Of a stretch of DNA of 64,000 nt, positions 16,719 to 26,329 are shown piece by piece. The stretch's first letter is position 1, and each line of letters starts with the position of its first letter. The position numbers were made by a program, and so were the translations under genes. Below the pieces are notes generated by a model. That model searched no databases. It had not been told where the DNA came from and worked only from the letters and a program-made list of their open reading frames with translations. This DNA is from Pelomonas sp. Root1237 (GTDB taxonomy: Bacteria; Pseudomonadota; Gammaproteobacteria; Burkholderiales; Burkholderiaceae_C): the NCBI RefSeq assembly GCF_001425055.1, contig NZ_LMDK01000012.1, forward strand, positions 504,400 through 568,399, written 5' to 3'.

Positions 16719-17729
16719 TGCTAACTTTGTTTTGGTTGAAAATCTGATGGCGCGCACTCTGAGGGCATTTCACAGATGGAAAATTCAACCGCTCCACGGC
16801 AACTAGGACGCCCCTGGAACGGTTGGCCCGTCCAAATTTCCCTTTGGCAAGGCCACCTCCATCTGGTTAAGACTCTGGCGCGCCACCGGAATCGCCTGCG
16901 CGCGCTAATTTACATCGAGTCTTGATGTGGTCGGCTATTCATAGCGCACCCATTCTCGGCGTCGCCCATGGCGAACACTTGACCGACCGACAGTTACCAG
17001 GGAAATGCGCTGATCGAACTGATCATCAGGGGTGATGTGCTCTCCGGAATCTCAGCGTGGTTCTCGCCTGCTAGCCGCGTCGGATTGCGGGGCATTACAG
17101 TCCTCCCGTTGTGACGGAACGCGCGCCGGTGTGATGCGCGGGGCTTCAGACTCGGCCGGTGTGCACCAGTATTTTGCGGACCGCAGGAGCATCAGCGATA
17201 ATTGCGATAAGAATCATTTGGCCTCCGCACTGAGGACCCAGCAGCGGGAAAACCTCGTAGATCCGCGCGATCAACGCCGCCCACACGTAGCGCGCCGCTG
17301 AGGCTCTCTCGGGTGCAACTTGTTTTGTTTGGCTGGCTTGTGCTGGGCTCCCGCCCCCCGTCTATGACTGGCGCAGCAGCAACCGTTTCGTCGGCCGGCA
17401 GTTGCGCCTGAGCCATAGCCGTCACCGCCGCTCGGAGCATTGAGTTTGGTGCCGGCACGCCGTAGTAGCGATGCCGATGGATGCGCAGCGGCGGTATCGG
17501 CCGCTTAGAAAGGGATGACGGCAGCCAGCCTTACAGCGTCGGGCGATCTCGCGCGATCGGCGACAGCTATAGACGCATTGCTGACAGCGCGCACAGCAAA
17601 GTGAAGGACGGCACCCGCTGCAAAGCTGTCCCAGCCGGACGCCCCACCTGCGTCACCGGCTCAGCCTGGCGCCGCCGCCGCACTCCCAACGCCGCTAGCA
17701 TCGCCCGCTCACTTGCGAGGAGCTTTGCC
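16719..17729. other. About 1 kb without a recognisable gene
   Basis: Short open frames occur on both strands, but none has a recognisable domain, good start context or consistent codon use. The stretch looks like decayed DNA between the phosphoesterase-NTPase gene and the gene remnants that follow. Confidence 0.5.
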
Positions 17730-17990
17730 ATGCTTGAGGTCGCAGTCGTCCGAACCCTATCCGTCGAGACAGATGCTGCTCTGGGCCACCTCAGTGCAGC
17801 CAGCGGCTTGGTTCAGGTGGGGCAGCGGCTGTTTGTCGTTGCCGATGACGAGCACATGCTGGCCCTGTTTGACTTGTCGGGCGCGCGCCGGCCGGCAGCA
17901 TCGGCTCTTCGACGGCGAACTGCCTGACAAGCCCAAGGCCCGCAAGGCCGCCAAGCCCGACTGGTGCTGGCGCAGCTATTCAACCTAGAT
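17730..17990 (+). pseudogene. Truncated, frameshifted copy of the 25385 gene
   Basis: The first ~50 codons (MLEVAVVRTLSVETDAALG and on through FVVADDEHMLAL) are almost identical to the start of the gene at 25385. Frame is lost near 17,880 in the GGRxR-coding stretch. The sequence then resumes in another frame with LFDGELPDKPKARKAAKPD and ends abruptly near 17,970. The remaining two thirds of the parent gene are missing. The short upstream stretch is also similar to that of the parent gene. Confidence 0.82.
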
Positions 17991-18216
17991 CCGGCAGTTG
18001 ACCGCTCACTACTCATCGAAAGTCTCGATGCATCAACACCTTGCGGGTTCGGCGACGCTCACCACTTCGGTGAGCAGCGCTTCACGCCCGCTGGTCTGGC
18101 GCTTCGAGCCGCTGGCCGCGTTGCTTCTCCTCGTGGGCAGGAGCCCACTTCGTCGGCGCGCCTTGCCAACGGCCCGCCTCGCCAGCCCCTCGGGCGCGCC
18201 CAACTACCGGATCTAG

Positions 18217-18455
18217 GTTCAACTGCTTCAACGCCCGATCAGAGACGGCCAGCGCCTTCCGCAATCTCTTCGTCAACCACTGGCTGTGGGGCGCGATCTT
18301 GGTATCGGCGCTGCTGCAGGTGGCGGTGGTTCACTTCCCGCCGCTGAACCTGGCCTTCGGCACCGCGCCGCTGAGCCCGCAGCAGTGGGCCGTCTGCGTG
18401 GCCATGGCCAGCAGCGTGCTGTGGGTGGGCGAGCTGCGCAAGGCGGTGATGCGGA
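18217..18455 (+). pseudogene. C-terminal remnant of a P-type ATPase (copy 2)
   Basis: The reading FNCFNARSETASAF to VLWVGELRKAVMR corresponds to the end of copy 1 (13222-13455) with many synonymous differences. It has no start of its own and is joined at its 5' side to unrelated sequence. It ends directly against the stop codon of the convergent hybrid kinase gene. Confidence 0.8.
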
Positions 18456-21400
18456 TTACAACGGGCCCGCCTCCAGCGCATCGGCGGCATCGCTGAACTG
18501 CAGGTTATCGATGTGCTGACGCACCAGGTCGAACGCGCCCTTGCTCAAGAGCCGTTGGAGCTGTGGGGAGAGGCCATTGAAACGCTCGATCGCTGACATG
18601 CTCTGCTGGCGCAGCAGGCCGACGAAATCGGCCAGGACCTGCGGCTCGAGGCTGTCGCCGCTGATGGCCGCAGAAGGATCCTCGGCCGGGGCCGGCGCTG
18701 TCACGAGCAACGGCGCCACACATTCCCCCAGCCGGTGCAGCTTGATGGCAAGTCGCGTCGCGAGATCGCCGAATCTCTCGACCTTTCCTGCGGCACAAGC
18801 CGTCTCCGCCTCGCCCGCCAGTTGATGGATCTCTCTGGCTCCGAGGGTACCCGCGCTGCCTCTCAGCTTGTGCATGCGACTGGCATGAATGGCGAGGTCG
18901 ATCGGGGCTTGCGCTGCGATCGGAATTGAGACCTCCGGGAACTCGTCGAGCAGCCGCTTGAGCATCAATTTGAACAAGCCGAAGTCATTGCTCAGGCGTT
19001 CGCGCACGTCCAACCCGTCGATCCCCTCGATCTCCGGCCACGGCTGCGGCAGCGATTCCGGCGCCGACGAGTCGGGTGAGCCAGCAACCGGTTGCACGGG
19101 TCGGCCGTTCACAGGCGCAACGCGGCGCAGGATGCTGGCCACCAGGGACCGCGGGTCGAACGGTTTGACAAGATAGTCGTCCATTCCGGCCGCCGTGGCG
19201 CGTTGTCGCTCGCTGCTCAGCGCACCGGCAGTCAGGGCGATGATCGGCAAGTCCGCCAGATGCAGTTCCAGGCGGATTCGCCGGGTGGCGTCGTGGCCGT
19301 CGAGTACCGGCATCTGCACATCCATCAGCACCACGTCGATGGCGTGGGGCTGGGCTTCAAGAAGATCGAAGGCTTCCTGTCCATTGTTTGCGAGCAAGAC
19401 CTTCGCGCCCTCGAGTTCGAGGATGCGCTTCGTCACATCCAGGTTGATGTCGCTGTCGTCAACGACCAGCACACGGATGTCCAGCAGCGCGCGTTCACCG
19501 GCTGCTGCGGGAGGTGCCTCCAACCGCGCCACCGCATCCGGCGAGGCGAGCGCAAAGTCCAGCACGACGCTGAACACGCTGCCGACGCCGGGCGTGCTCT
19601 CCAGACTCACGTGCCCGCCCATCAGGTTTGCCAATCGCTTGACGATCGACAACCCCAGCCCGGTGCCACCGAAGCGCCGTGTGATCGACGCATCCGCCTG
19701 GGCAAACGGCGCGAACAACTGCTTCTGAACTTCGGGCGCAATGCCGATGCCGGTGTCTTGCACGGCAAACGACAGCGTCGCATGCTGGGCCGTGGCGGCA
19801 AGCATCCGCACGTGCAGCTCGACACTGCCTTGCTCGGTGAACTTGATCGCGTTGGACAGCAGGTTGGTCAGGATCTGGCTCAGGCGCGTCGCATCGCCCT
19901 CCAGCACCACCGGCAGCTCGTCCTCGACGACGATCTCGAACGCGACGCCCTTGGCCTCGGCTTGCACCGCCATCACCTCGCTCAGCTCTTTCAGCAGGCT
20001 GCGCAGGCCGAACGCGGTGCTCTCGACGATCAACTCGCCGGCTTCGATCTTCGACAGATCGAGCACGTTGTTCAGCACCACGAGCAGCGACTTGCTCGCG
20101 AGCTTGACCTTCGCCAGAAAGGCCAGCTGCTCCTCGTCCAGCGAGGTCTCCCCGAGCAAATAGGTCAGGCCGATGACCGCGTTCATTGGGGTGCGGATCT
20201 CATGGCTCATGTTGGCGAGAAACTCGCTCTTGGCACGATTGGCCTGTTCGGCCTTTTGCGTTGCGTGACGCAGCGATTCCTCGTACTGCTTGCGCTCCGT
20301 GATGTCGCGCGCCGCCGCGAAGACGCCTTGCAGCTGCCGGTCGCGGTCATGAAAGGTGGTGGCGTTGTACGACACCACGGTGAGCTTGCCGTCCCTGGCG
20401 CGCACGGTGAGTTCGTAGTTGGTGACCTTGCCCTCGGCCAGCACGCGCTTGATGCCTGCTTCCGCCCGGTGTGGCGCGGTGAAGTAGTTCTTGAACGGCG
20501 CGCCGATCAGCTCGTCGCGCGTGCAGCCGGTCAGGGCCTCCGTCTGCTTGTTGACGTCGGTGATGATGCCGCGCGGGTCTGTCGTCATCAGCGCGTCGAT
20601 GTTGGATTCGATCAGCGAGCGCGTGTAGAAGTGCTGGTCGCGTAAGCGCTGGTCGAGCTTCTGGCGCTCCTCTTCGACCTGCTGGCGGGCGGTGTTGTCG
20701 GTGCCGATCAAGAGGTAGCCAATGATGGCGTCTTGCGCGTCGCGCAGCGCCGTCACCGACACCACCGCTCCGAAGCGGCTGCCGTCCTTGCGGATATAGG
20801 TCAGCTCGTAGATGTCCTCGATGCCGCGCGAGGCCTTGAACACCAGCGCCTCGAAGCCGGGGGCGATCGGGGTTTCGAGTTCGACGCTCAGCGCCTTGGC
20901 CCGCTCAATCAATTCCGGCGGGTCGGAGATGTCTGCCGGCGTGATCTTGTTCACCACGTCAGCGGCCGTGTAGCCCAGCATGCGCTCGGCGCCGACGTTG
21001 AAGATCTGGATCACTCCCTTCGCGTCGGTGGCGATGCTCGAGAAGTTGGCACTGTTGAAGATCGCGTTCTGCAAGGCACCGGCCTTCAGCAGCGCTTCCT
21101 CGGCGCGTTTGCGCGCGGTGTTGTCGGTGCCGATCAGCAGGTAACCAATGATGGCGTTCTGGGCGTCGCGCAGCGCAGTGACCGACACGACGGCCGGCAA
21201 GCGGCTGCCGTCCTTGCGGATGTAGGTCAGCTCGTAGATGTCCTCGATGCCGCGCGAGGCCTTGAATACCAACGCTTCGAAACCCGGCGCAATGGTGGTC
21301 TCGAGTTCGACGCTGAGCGCCAAGGCGCGCGCGATCACCTCCTGTGGGTCGGAGATGTCGGCCGGCGTGATCTTGTTCATCACGTCGGCGGCCGCGTAAC

Positions 21401-22034
21401 CCAACATGCGTTCGGCGCCGACGTTGAAGATCTGGATCACACCTTTCGCGTCGGTGGCGATGCTGGAAAAATTGGCGCTGTTGAAGATCGCGGATTGCAG
21501 GGCACCGGCCTTGAGCAGCGCCTCTTCCGCCTGCTTGCGGGCCGTGTTGTCGGTGCCGATCAGCAGGTAGCCGATGATTCGATCTTCGACATCGCGCAAC
21601 GCCGTGACTGACACGACCGCCGGGAAGCGGCTGCCGTCCTTGCGGATGTAGGTCAGCTCGTACATGTCCTCGATGCCGCGCGAGGCCTTGAACACGAGGG
21701 CTTCGAAGCCCGGCGCGATCGAGGTGTCGAGTTCGACGCTGAGCGCTTCGGCGCGCGCGACCAATTCCTGCGGGTCGGAGATGTCGGCCGGCGTGATCTT
21801 GTTCATCACGTCGTTGGCCGAATAGCCCAGCATGCGCTCGGCGCCGACGTTGAAGATCTGGATCACGCCCTTCGCGTCGGTCGCGATGCTTGAGAAGTTG
21901 GCGCTGTTGAAGATTGCACTCTGCAGTGCGCCCGTCTTGAGCAATGCCTCCTGGCGCCGGACCTCGTTGAGGTACTCCACAGTGCCGTCGACGGGATTGG
22001 GAAGGGTGGGGGTATCGCCGGCGATTCTGGGCAT
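18456..22034 (-). CDS. Hybrid sensor histidine kinase: four PAS, HisKA, HATPase, REC, HPt
   Basis: This 1192-residue multi-step phosphorelay kinase has no membrane segments, so it should be cytosolic. Domains in order are three almost identical PAS units of 142 residues (from about residue 29), a fourth distinct PAS (about 475-590, IDALMTTDPRG), HisKA (FLANMSHEIRTPMN), HATPase (NLLSNAIKF, DTGIGI, GGTGLGLSI), a receiver (VLVVDDSDIN, MDVQMPVLDG) and a C-terminal HPt domain (HKLRGSAGTLGA). It is the last gene of a three-gene signalling operon, 31 bases after the diguanylate cyclase gene. The final receiver-HPt pair suggests phosphate passes to a partner, perhaps the neighbouring REC-GGDEF protein. 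No DNA-binding output is present. Confidence 0.92.
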   Translation of the reverse strand: MPRIAGDTPTLPNPVDGTVEYLNEVRRQEALLKTGALQSAIFNSANFSSIATDAKGVIQIFNVGAERMLGYSANDVMNKITPADISDPQELVARAEALSVELDTSIAPGFEALVFKASRGIEDMYELTYIRKDGSRFPAVVSVTALRDVEDRIIGYLLIGTDNTARKQAEEALLKAGALQSAIFNSANFSSIATDAKGVIQIFNVGAERMLGYAAADVMNKITPADISDPQEVIARALALSVELETTIAPGFEALVFKASRGIEDIYELTYIRKDGSRLPAVVSVTALRDAQNAIIGYLLIGTDNTARKRAEEALLKAGALQNAIFNSANFSSIATDAKGVIQIFNVGAERMLGYTAADVVNKITPADISDPPELIERAKALSVELETPIAPGFEALVFKASRGIEDIYELTYIRKDGSRFGAVVSVTALRDAQDAIIGYLLIGTDNTARQQVEEERQKLDQRLRDQHFYTRSLIESNIDALMTTDPRGIITDVNKQTEALTGCTRDELIGAPFKNYFTAPHRAEAGIKRVLAEGKVTNYELTVRARDGKLTVVSYNATTFHDRDRQLQGVFAAARDITERKQYEESLRHATQKAEQANRAKSEFLANMSHEIRTPMNAVIGLTYLLGETSLDEEQLAFLAKVKLASKSLLVVLNNVLDLSKIEAGELIVESTAFGLRSLLKELSEVMAVQAEAKGVAFEIVVEDELPVVLEGDATRLSQILTNLLSNAIKFTEQGSVELHVRMLAATAQHATLSFAVQDTGIGIAPEVQKQLFAPFAQADASITRRFGGTGLGLSIVKRLANLMGGHVSLESTPGVGSVFSVVLDFALASPDAVARLEAPPAAAGERALLDIRVLVVDDSDINLDVTKRILELEGAKVLLANNGQEAFDLLEAQPHAIDVVLMDVQMPVLDGHDATRRIRLELHLADLPIIALTAGALSSERQRATAAGMDDYLVKPFDPRSLVASILRRVAPVNGRPVQPVAGSPDSSAPESLPQPWPEIEGIDGLDVRERLSNDFGLFKLMLKRLLDEFPEVSIPIAAQAPIDLAIHASRMHKLRGSAGTLGAREIHQLAGEAETACAAGKVERFGDLATRLAIKLHRLGECVAPLLVTAPAPAEDPSAAISGDSLEPQVLADFVGLLRQQSMSAIERFNGLSPQLQRLLSKGAFDLVRQHIDNLQFSDAADALEAGPL
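20708..21985 (-). repeat. Three tandem 426-bp PAS-coding repeats
   Basis: The repeat units run at about 21560-21985, 21134-21559 and 20708-21133. Identical landmarks such as the codons for GYLLIGTDNTAR recur with an exact period of 426 bases (142 codons). Differences are scattered and mostly silent, pointing to recent intragenic duplication or ongoing gene conversion. Confidence 0.9.
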
Positions 22035-22065
22035 GGGTAACTTCGTTGAGCGCGTGATCGATCAG

Positions 22066-23079
22066 TCAGACGGGGACAAGGCGCGGAGGCCGGCGCGCGT
22101 CGCGCACCCCCTGCGGCGCATCCACATCGCAGATGTCCAGCAACATGGCCCGGGCCCGGCCGGCGCGCTTGGCGCAGTACATGGCCTTGTCGGCAGCACG
22201 CACCAGATCAAGCGGGGAGTGGCCCCTGCCAAGACCAGCGGCGCGAGAGTCGGCCGAGGGCTCTGCCCAGCACTCGCTCGCGTCGTCGTAGCAGGCGACG
22301 CCCACGCTGACGGTGACGTGGCATGCGGCCGACGAGGCGTCGTGACGGATGGTCAGCGCTTGAACGGCAGCCAGGATGCTGTGTGCCACGTGCTCGGCGC
22401 CCAGGCGCGGCGTCTGCGGCAGCAGCACGACGAATTCCTCCCCGCCGTAGCGCGCAACCAGATCCGCCGGGCGCAGGCTGGTGCTCGCCAGGGCCTGCGC
22501 GACGGCCCGCAGGCACACATCGCCCGCCGGATGACCATAGTGATCATTGAATGACTTGAAGTGGTCGACATCGATCATCAGCACGGCCAGCGGGTCACCG
22601 GCCCGCCGGGCGCGGCGCCATTCATGCGCCAGCGCGTCGTCGAAACCACGCCGATTGGTGACACCGGTCAGCACGTCGATCGTCGCGATCCGGCGCAGCT
22701 CGTCGGCGATGCGCTTGACACGCAGCTGGGTCTTGACCCGCGCCACGACCAACGGTGCGCTCACGGGCTTGGCGATGAAGTCGGCCGCGCCAAGTTCGAA
22801 CCCGGACAGTTCGAATTCGGGCTCGCTGTGGCTGGTCACGAAAATCACCGGCACGTCCTCGAGTCCCGGGTCTGCCTTGAGCGCTTCGAGAATCTGGAAC
22901 CCGCTCATGCCGGGCATTTCTGCATCGAGCAGTACCAGATCGGGCGCCGACTCTCTCGCAAGTCGCAGCGCATCCTCCCCGCTGGTCGCGAAGCGCAAGT
23001 TGCCCACGTCCGCCAGCATATGACTCAGCAGACGAATTGCGGATGGGTCGTCGTCGACCAGCAGGATGTTGTCGCTCAT
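22066..23079 (-). CDS. Response regulator diguanylate cyclase (REC-GGDEF)
   Basis: This 337-residue protein should make cyclic di-GMP under control of phosphorylation. The receiver domain (1-120) has its acidic pocket (LLVDDD), the phospho-acceptor region LLDAEMPGMSG and lysine in FIAKPVS. The GGDEF domain carries the active signature RYGGEEF. The inhibitory I-site RPAD lies exactly five residues before it, so product inhibition is expected. Its start overlaps the upstream kinase gene by ATGA, so the two are translationally coupled. It is therefore a plausible output for the kinases on either side of it. Confidence 0.92.
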   Translation of the reverse strand: MSDNILLVDDDPSAIRLLSHMLADVGNLRFATSGEDALRLARESAPDLVLLDAEMPGMSGFQILEALKADPGLEDVPVIFVTSHSEPEFELSGFELGAADFIAKPVSAPLVVARVKTQLRVKRIADELRRIATIDVLTGVTNRRGFDDALAHEWRRARRAGDPLAVLMIDVDHFKSFNDHYGHPAGDVCLRAVAQALASTSLRPADLVARYGGEEFVVLLPQTPRLGAEHVAHSILAAVQALTIRHDASSAACHVTVSVGVACYDDASECWAEPSADSRAAGLGRGHSPLDLVRAADKAMYCAKRAGRARAMLLDICDVDAPQGVRDARRPPRLVPV

Positions 23080-25079
23080 GGACCGTCGTTGACGTCGTGC
23101 GAAACGGCGTCACCCGCTCGAAGAGCGGCGTTTGATGATGCGTGGTTGATGGTGTCTTCACCGGGGTCGGGCGCACCGGGCAGCGAGATGGTGAAGCAGC
23201 TTCCCTGACCCGGCTCGCTCTCGACGCGCAACTGACCGTTCATCGCCTCCACGAACTGACGCGTGATCATCAGCCCAAGGCCTGCGCCGGGCGTCGAGCC
23301 CAGCTGTCTGCCGAGGCGGTTGAAGGGTTCGAACAGGTGCTGGCGCTGCAACGCGTCCATGCCGAAGCCGTTGTCGCTCACGGCAATCGCGACCGCTTGC
23401 GAATCGCCGGTCACCGCTATCCTTGCCCAACCGCCGGGCCGGTTGTATTTGATGGCGTTCGTCAGCAGGTTCAACAGGCACTGGTGCAGCCGTCCGACGT
23501 CGGCGGCGCAGCGGGCGGGTGCCGACGGGAGCGGGCATGTCAGCGTCACGCCGGCCCGCTGCGCCAGCGCCGAGACCGCCTCTGCGGCGTCTTGCGCGCA
23601 CCGGGCGGCGTTCACTGGGCGCAACTCGACCGTCAGCTTGCCGGTCTCCAAGCGGCCGAGGTCCATCACGTCGCGCATCAGGACTTCCAAGTGCTTGCCG
23701 CTGGCCAGGATCTGCGTCAGGCGCTGGGCCTGGACCGCAGACATCGGGTGCTTCTCATCGGCCGCCATCAGCTGGGCGAAACCGAGCATGCCATTCAAGG
23801 GGTTGCCCATCTCGTGGGCGATGTAGGACAGCATCAGCGTCTTGGTGCGGCTGGCCGTTTCGGCTTCGATGCGCGAGCGTGATTCGGCCTCGAGCCGATC
23901 ACGGTCGCTGATGTCGCGCAGCATCACGGTGGTCAGGCGGTCCGGACCTTCGCCAACCCGCGACACCGACATCTCGGTCGGGAAGCATTCACCGCTCGCA
24001 CGCGTGACCGTGGTGCGGACCGGGGCGTTCTGAGCTTGGTTGTCAATCAACGCAGCCTCGCCCAACAGCGCTTGCATCGGCGACCCGATGGCCTGCTGGT
24101 GCTCGACGGCGAACATGCGGCAAGCCGCAGCGTTGATCAACACCACCTTGTCGTCGGCATTGCAGGTGACGATGGCGTCCGATGCGGCGCCGACGATGTC
24201 TGCGACGCGCGCATCACCCACGCGCTGCAGGTGTTCGCGCACCGACTCCAGCTCGGCATCGGTGCGTCGCTTCAGGTCGAGCAGGTTGCGCACACGTGCC
24301 TGCAGAACAGCCCGGGTGTAGGGCTTGGCGATGAAATCTGCCGCACCGAGATCGAGCGCACGCATCTCGCTGCGCGGATCGGAGAACCGGGTGATGAAAG
24401 CGATCGGCACGTGCCTGAAGGCGGCTTCCGCCTTGAGCGTCCTGCACACGTCGAATCCGTCGATACCCGGCATGTGCGCGTCGAGCAGGATCAGGTCCGG
24501 CAGCAGGCGACGCGCGAGGTCCAAGGCTTCCTCGCCGTTCTTGGCAAAGTAAAAATCGCCCATTGCGGCCAGCGTCTTGCGCAGCACGTAGATCGATGCA
24601 ACGTCATCGTCAACGACCAGCAGTCGCGGAGTCTGCGTGCCTGGCGGCGGCGGCGCGGCACCCGATGCGAGGCTGTCGCGTTGCAGATCCTCGATCAGCA
24701 GTTTGGTGCGCAGGTGCGCACGCACGCGGGCTGTCAACTGGACCGCGATCAGCGGCTTGGTGACGAAATCGGACCCGCCCTTGCGGAAGGCCGTGACTTG
24801 CAGCAGGGTCGTGGGGTCGTGGCTGGTCGCGAAGATGACAGGGACATCAGCCAAGACCGGGTCGGCCTTCAGCGCCTCACACACGTCGAGCCCGGTCATG
24901 CCAGGCATGTCGACATCCAGCACGATGAGATCAGGGGTCAGCTCACGTGCCAGCCGCAGTGCGGCTTGGCCTGATGTGGCGAAGCGCTGATCGGGGTACT
25001 CCGACAACATCCGCGCCATGACCTGGATCGCGGACGGGTCGTCGTCGACCAAAAGCAATCGAACCTCACGCGGTGCCAT
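23076..25079 (-). CDS. Sensor histidine kinase with two N-terminal receiver domains and a PAS domain
   Basis: This 667-residue soluble kinase has the order REC (1-120, LLVDDDPSAI, LDVDMPGMTG), REC (150-270, LLVVDDDVAS, LLDAHMPGID), PAS (about 285-400), HisKA (YIAHEMGNPLNGML) and HATPase (NLLTNAIKYN, DNGFGMD, GAGLGLMI). The reversed order, receivers before the transmitter, suggests that other kinases tune its activity. It is the first gene of the signalling operon, with a 305-base gene-free region upstream. No transmembrane segment is visible, so the signal is presumably cytosolic. Confidence 0.9.
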   Translation of the reverse strand: MAPREVRLLLVDDDPSAIQVMARMLSEYPDQRFATSGQAALRLARELTPDLIVLDVDMPGMTGLDVCEALKADPVLADVPVIFATSHDPTTLLQVTAFRKGGSDFVTKPLIAVQLTARVRAHLRTKLLIEDLQRDSLASGAAPPPPGTQTPRLLVVDDDVASIYVLRKTLAAMGDFYFAKNGEEALDLARRLLPDLILLDAHMPGIDGFDVCRTLKAEAAFRHVPIAFITRFSDPRSEMRALDLGAADFIAKPYTRAVLQARVRNLLDLKRRTDAELESVREHLQRVGDARVADIVGAASDAIVTCNADDKVVLINAAACRMFAVEHQQAIGSPMQALLGEAALIDNQAQNAPVRTTVTRASGECFPTEMSVSRVGEGPDRLTTVMLRDISDRDRLEAESRSRIEAETASRTKTLMLSYIAHEMGNPLNGMLGFAQLMAADEKHPMSAVQAQRLTQILASGKHLEVLMRDVMDLGRLETGKLTVELRPVNAARCAQDAAEAVSALAQRAGVTLTCPLPSAPARCAADVGRLHQCLLNLLTNAIKYNRPGGWARIAVTGDSQAVAIAVSDNGFGMDALQRQHLFEPFNRLGRQLGSTPGAGLGLMITRQFVEAMNGQLRVESEPGQGSCFTISLPGAPDPGEDTINHASSNAALRAGDAVSHDVNDGP

Positions 25080-25384
25080 CAGAGCCTTTCAGGTTCGTGT
25101 GCGGTTCGCCGCTCAGTATGGGGTTTAGCGATCGATCCGATCACCCGTACTGCCGACCATTCATCGGCTGGTGCTAGAGATTTCGTGACGAAATGTGCAC
25201 ATCGAGCCCTTCATCTGGAACACAGGACTGGTGTCGGGACGCGTGTGGAGGTAGGCGGTGGACGTCATCGAGCTGATGCACACCCTTCCAAACGCGCCCC
25301 AGCTGGCGTCCCCACCTCAGCCTGGCGTCGATGCTGCTCTCCGGGCACGACTAGCATCGCCGGCACGCTTGCCGGAGTTTTGCC
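25080..25384. other. Divergent intergenic region with a 15-base palindrome
   Basis: This region separates the signalling operon (minus) from the DUF-type gene (plus). It contains one perfect odd-centred palindrome, ATTTCGT-G-ACGAAAT (25180-25194), which could be an operator. The last ~90 bases resemble the sequence upstream of the truncated copy at 17730. No gene is seen. Confidence 0.5.
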
Positions 25385-26296
25385 ATGCTGGAGGTCCGAG
25401 TCATCCGAACACTGTCCGTCGAGACGGACGCCGCTCTGGGCCACCTCAGCGCAGCCAGCGGGTTGGTTCAGGTGGGGCAGCGGCTGTTTGTCGTTGCCGA
25501 TGACGAGCACACGCTGGCCGTCTTTGGCTTGTCTGGCGACCGCCCCGGCCGGCTGCACAGGCTCTTCGACGGCGAACTGCCTGACAAGCCCAAGGCCCGC
25601 AAGGCCGCCAAGCCCGACCTGGAGGCGCTGGCCCGCTTGCCGCCCTGGGCGGGCTGCCCGCAAGGTGCGCTGCTGGCCTTGGGTTCCGGGTCCCGGCCCC
25701 AACGCCAACGCGCGGCGCTGCTGGCGTGCAACGCGGCGGGTGAGCTCCATGGCGCTGTCCGCGAGATCGACCTCTCGCCCTTGTACGAGCCGCTGCACGC
25801 CCGGCACGAGCAGCTGAACATCGAGGGCGCCTTTGTCGCTGCAGGCCGCTTCTGCCTGCTGCAGCGGGGCAACCAGGCCAGCCCGGTCAATGTGCTGATC
25901 AGCTACGACTGGCTGGTGATCCAGGCTTGGCTGGACGGCGCGGGGCAGGCGCCCGAGCGGGTGTCGAGCACGCCGTACGAACTGGGTGACATCGACGGCG
26001 TGCCGCTGTGCTTCACCGATGGCGCGGCGCTGCCAGGTGGGGGCTGGGTGTTCTGCGCGGCGGCGGAGGCCACGGATGACAGCTATCTGGACGGCCCGTG
26101 CCGAGGGTCGGCCGTCGGGGTCGTGGCGGCGGATGGGCGCTTGGTCGGCATGTGGCCGCTGTCCTTGCGCTGCAAGGCCGAGGGCATCGCCGTGACCGTC
26201 GAGAACGGCGCGCTGCAACTGTTGCTTGTGACCGACCCGGATGACCGCGCCACGCCCGCCTTGCTGCTGTCGGCGAGCCTGGGGCTGCCGGCCTAG
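25385..26296 (+). CDS. Conserved hypothetical protein, beta-propeller-like (DUF6929-type)
   Basis: This 303-residue protein has no signal peptide and no membrane segment. It has alternating short hydrophobic strands with GxLxxV and N/D-G turns (LVQVGQRLFVVADDEH, ALLALGSGSRP, IEGAFVAAGRFCLLQRGN), which suggests a beta-propeller. I believe it belongs to the DUF6929 group, from memory only. No catalytic residues can be assigned. A broken copy of its first quarter lies at 17730-17990, so this is the functional member of the pair in this window. It is read toward the M28 peptidase gene 33 bases downstream. Confidence 0.65.
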   Translation: MLEVRVIRTLSVETDAALGHLSAASGLVQVGQRLFVVADDEHTLAVFGLSGDRPGRLHRLFDGELPDKPKARKAAKPDLEALARLPPWAGCPQGALLALGSGSRPQRQRAALLACNAAGELHGAVREIDLSPLYEPLHARHEQLNIEGAFVAAGRFCLLQRGNQASPVNVLISYDWLVIQAWLDGAGQAPERVSSTPYELGDIDGVPLCFTDGAALPGGGWVFCAAAEATDDSYLDGPCRGSAVGVVAADGRLVGMWPLSLRCKAEGIAVTVENGALQLLLVTDPDDRATPALLLSASLGLPA

Positions 26297-26329
26297 GATG
26301 CGTGCCTGCCCGACTCAACTTCGCCAGCC

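Noticed and set aside
16719-17729. Possible integrase or insertion-sequence gene in the island
   Set aside because: I read the frames on both strands and saw no transposase or integrase motif and no terminal inverted repeats.
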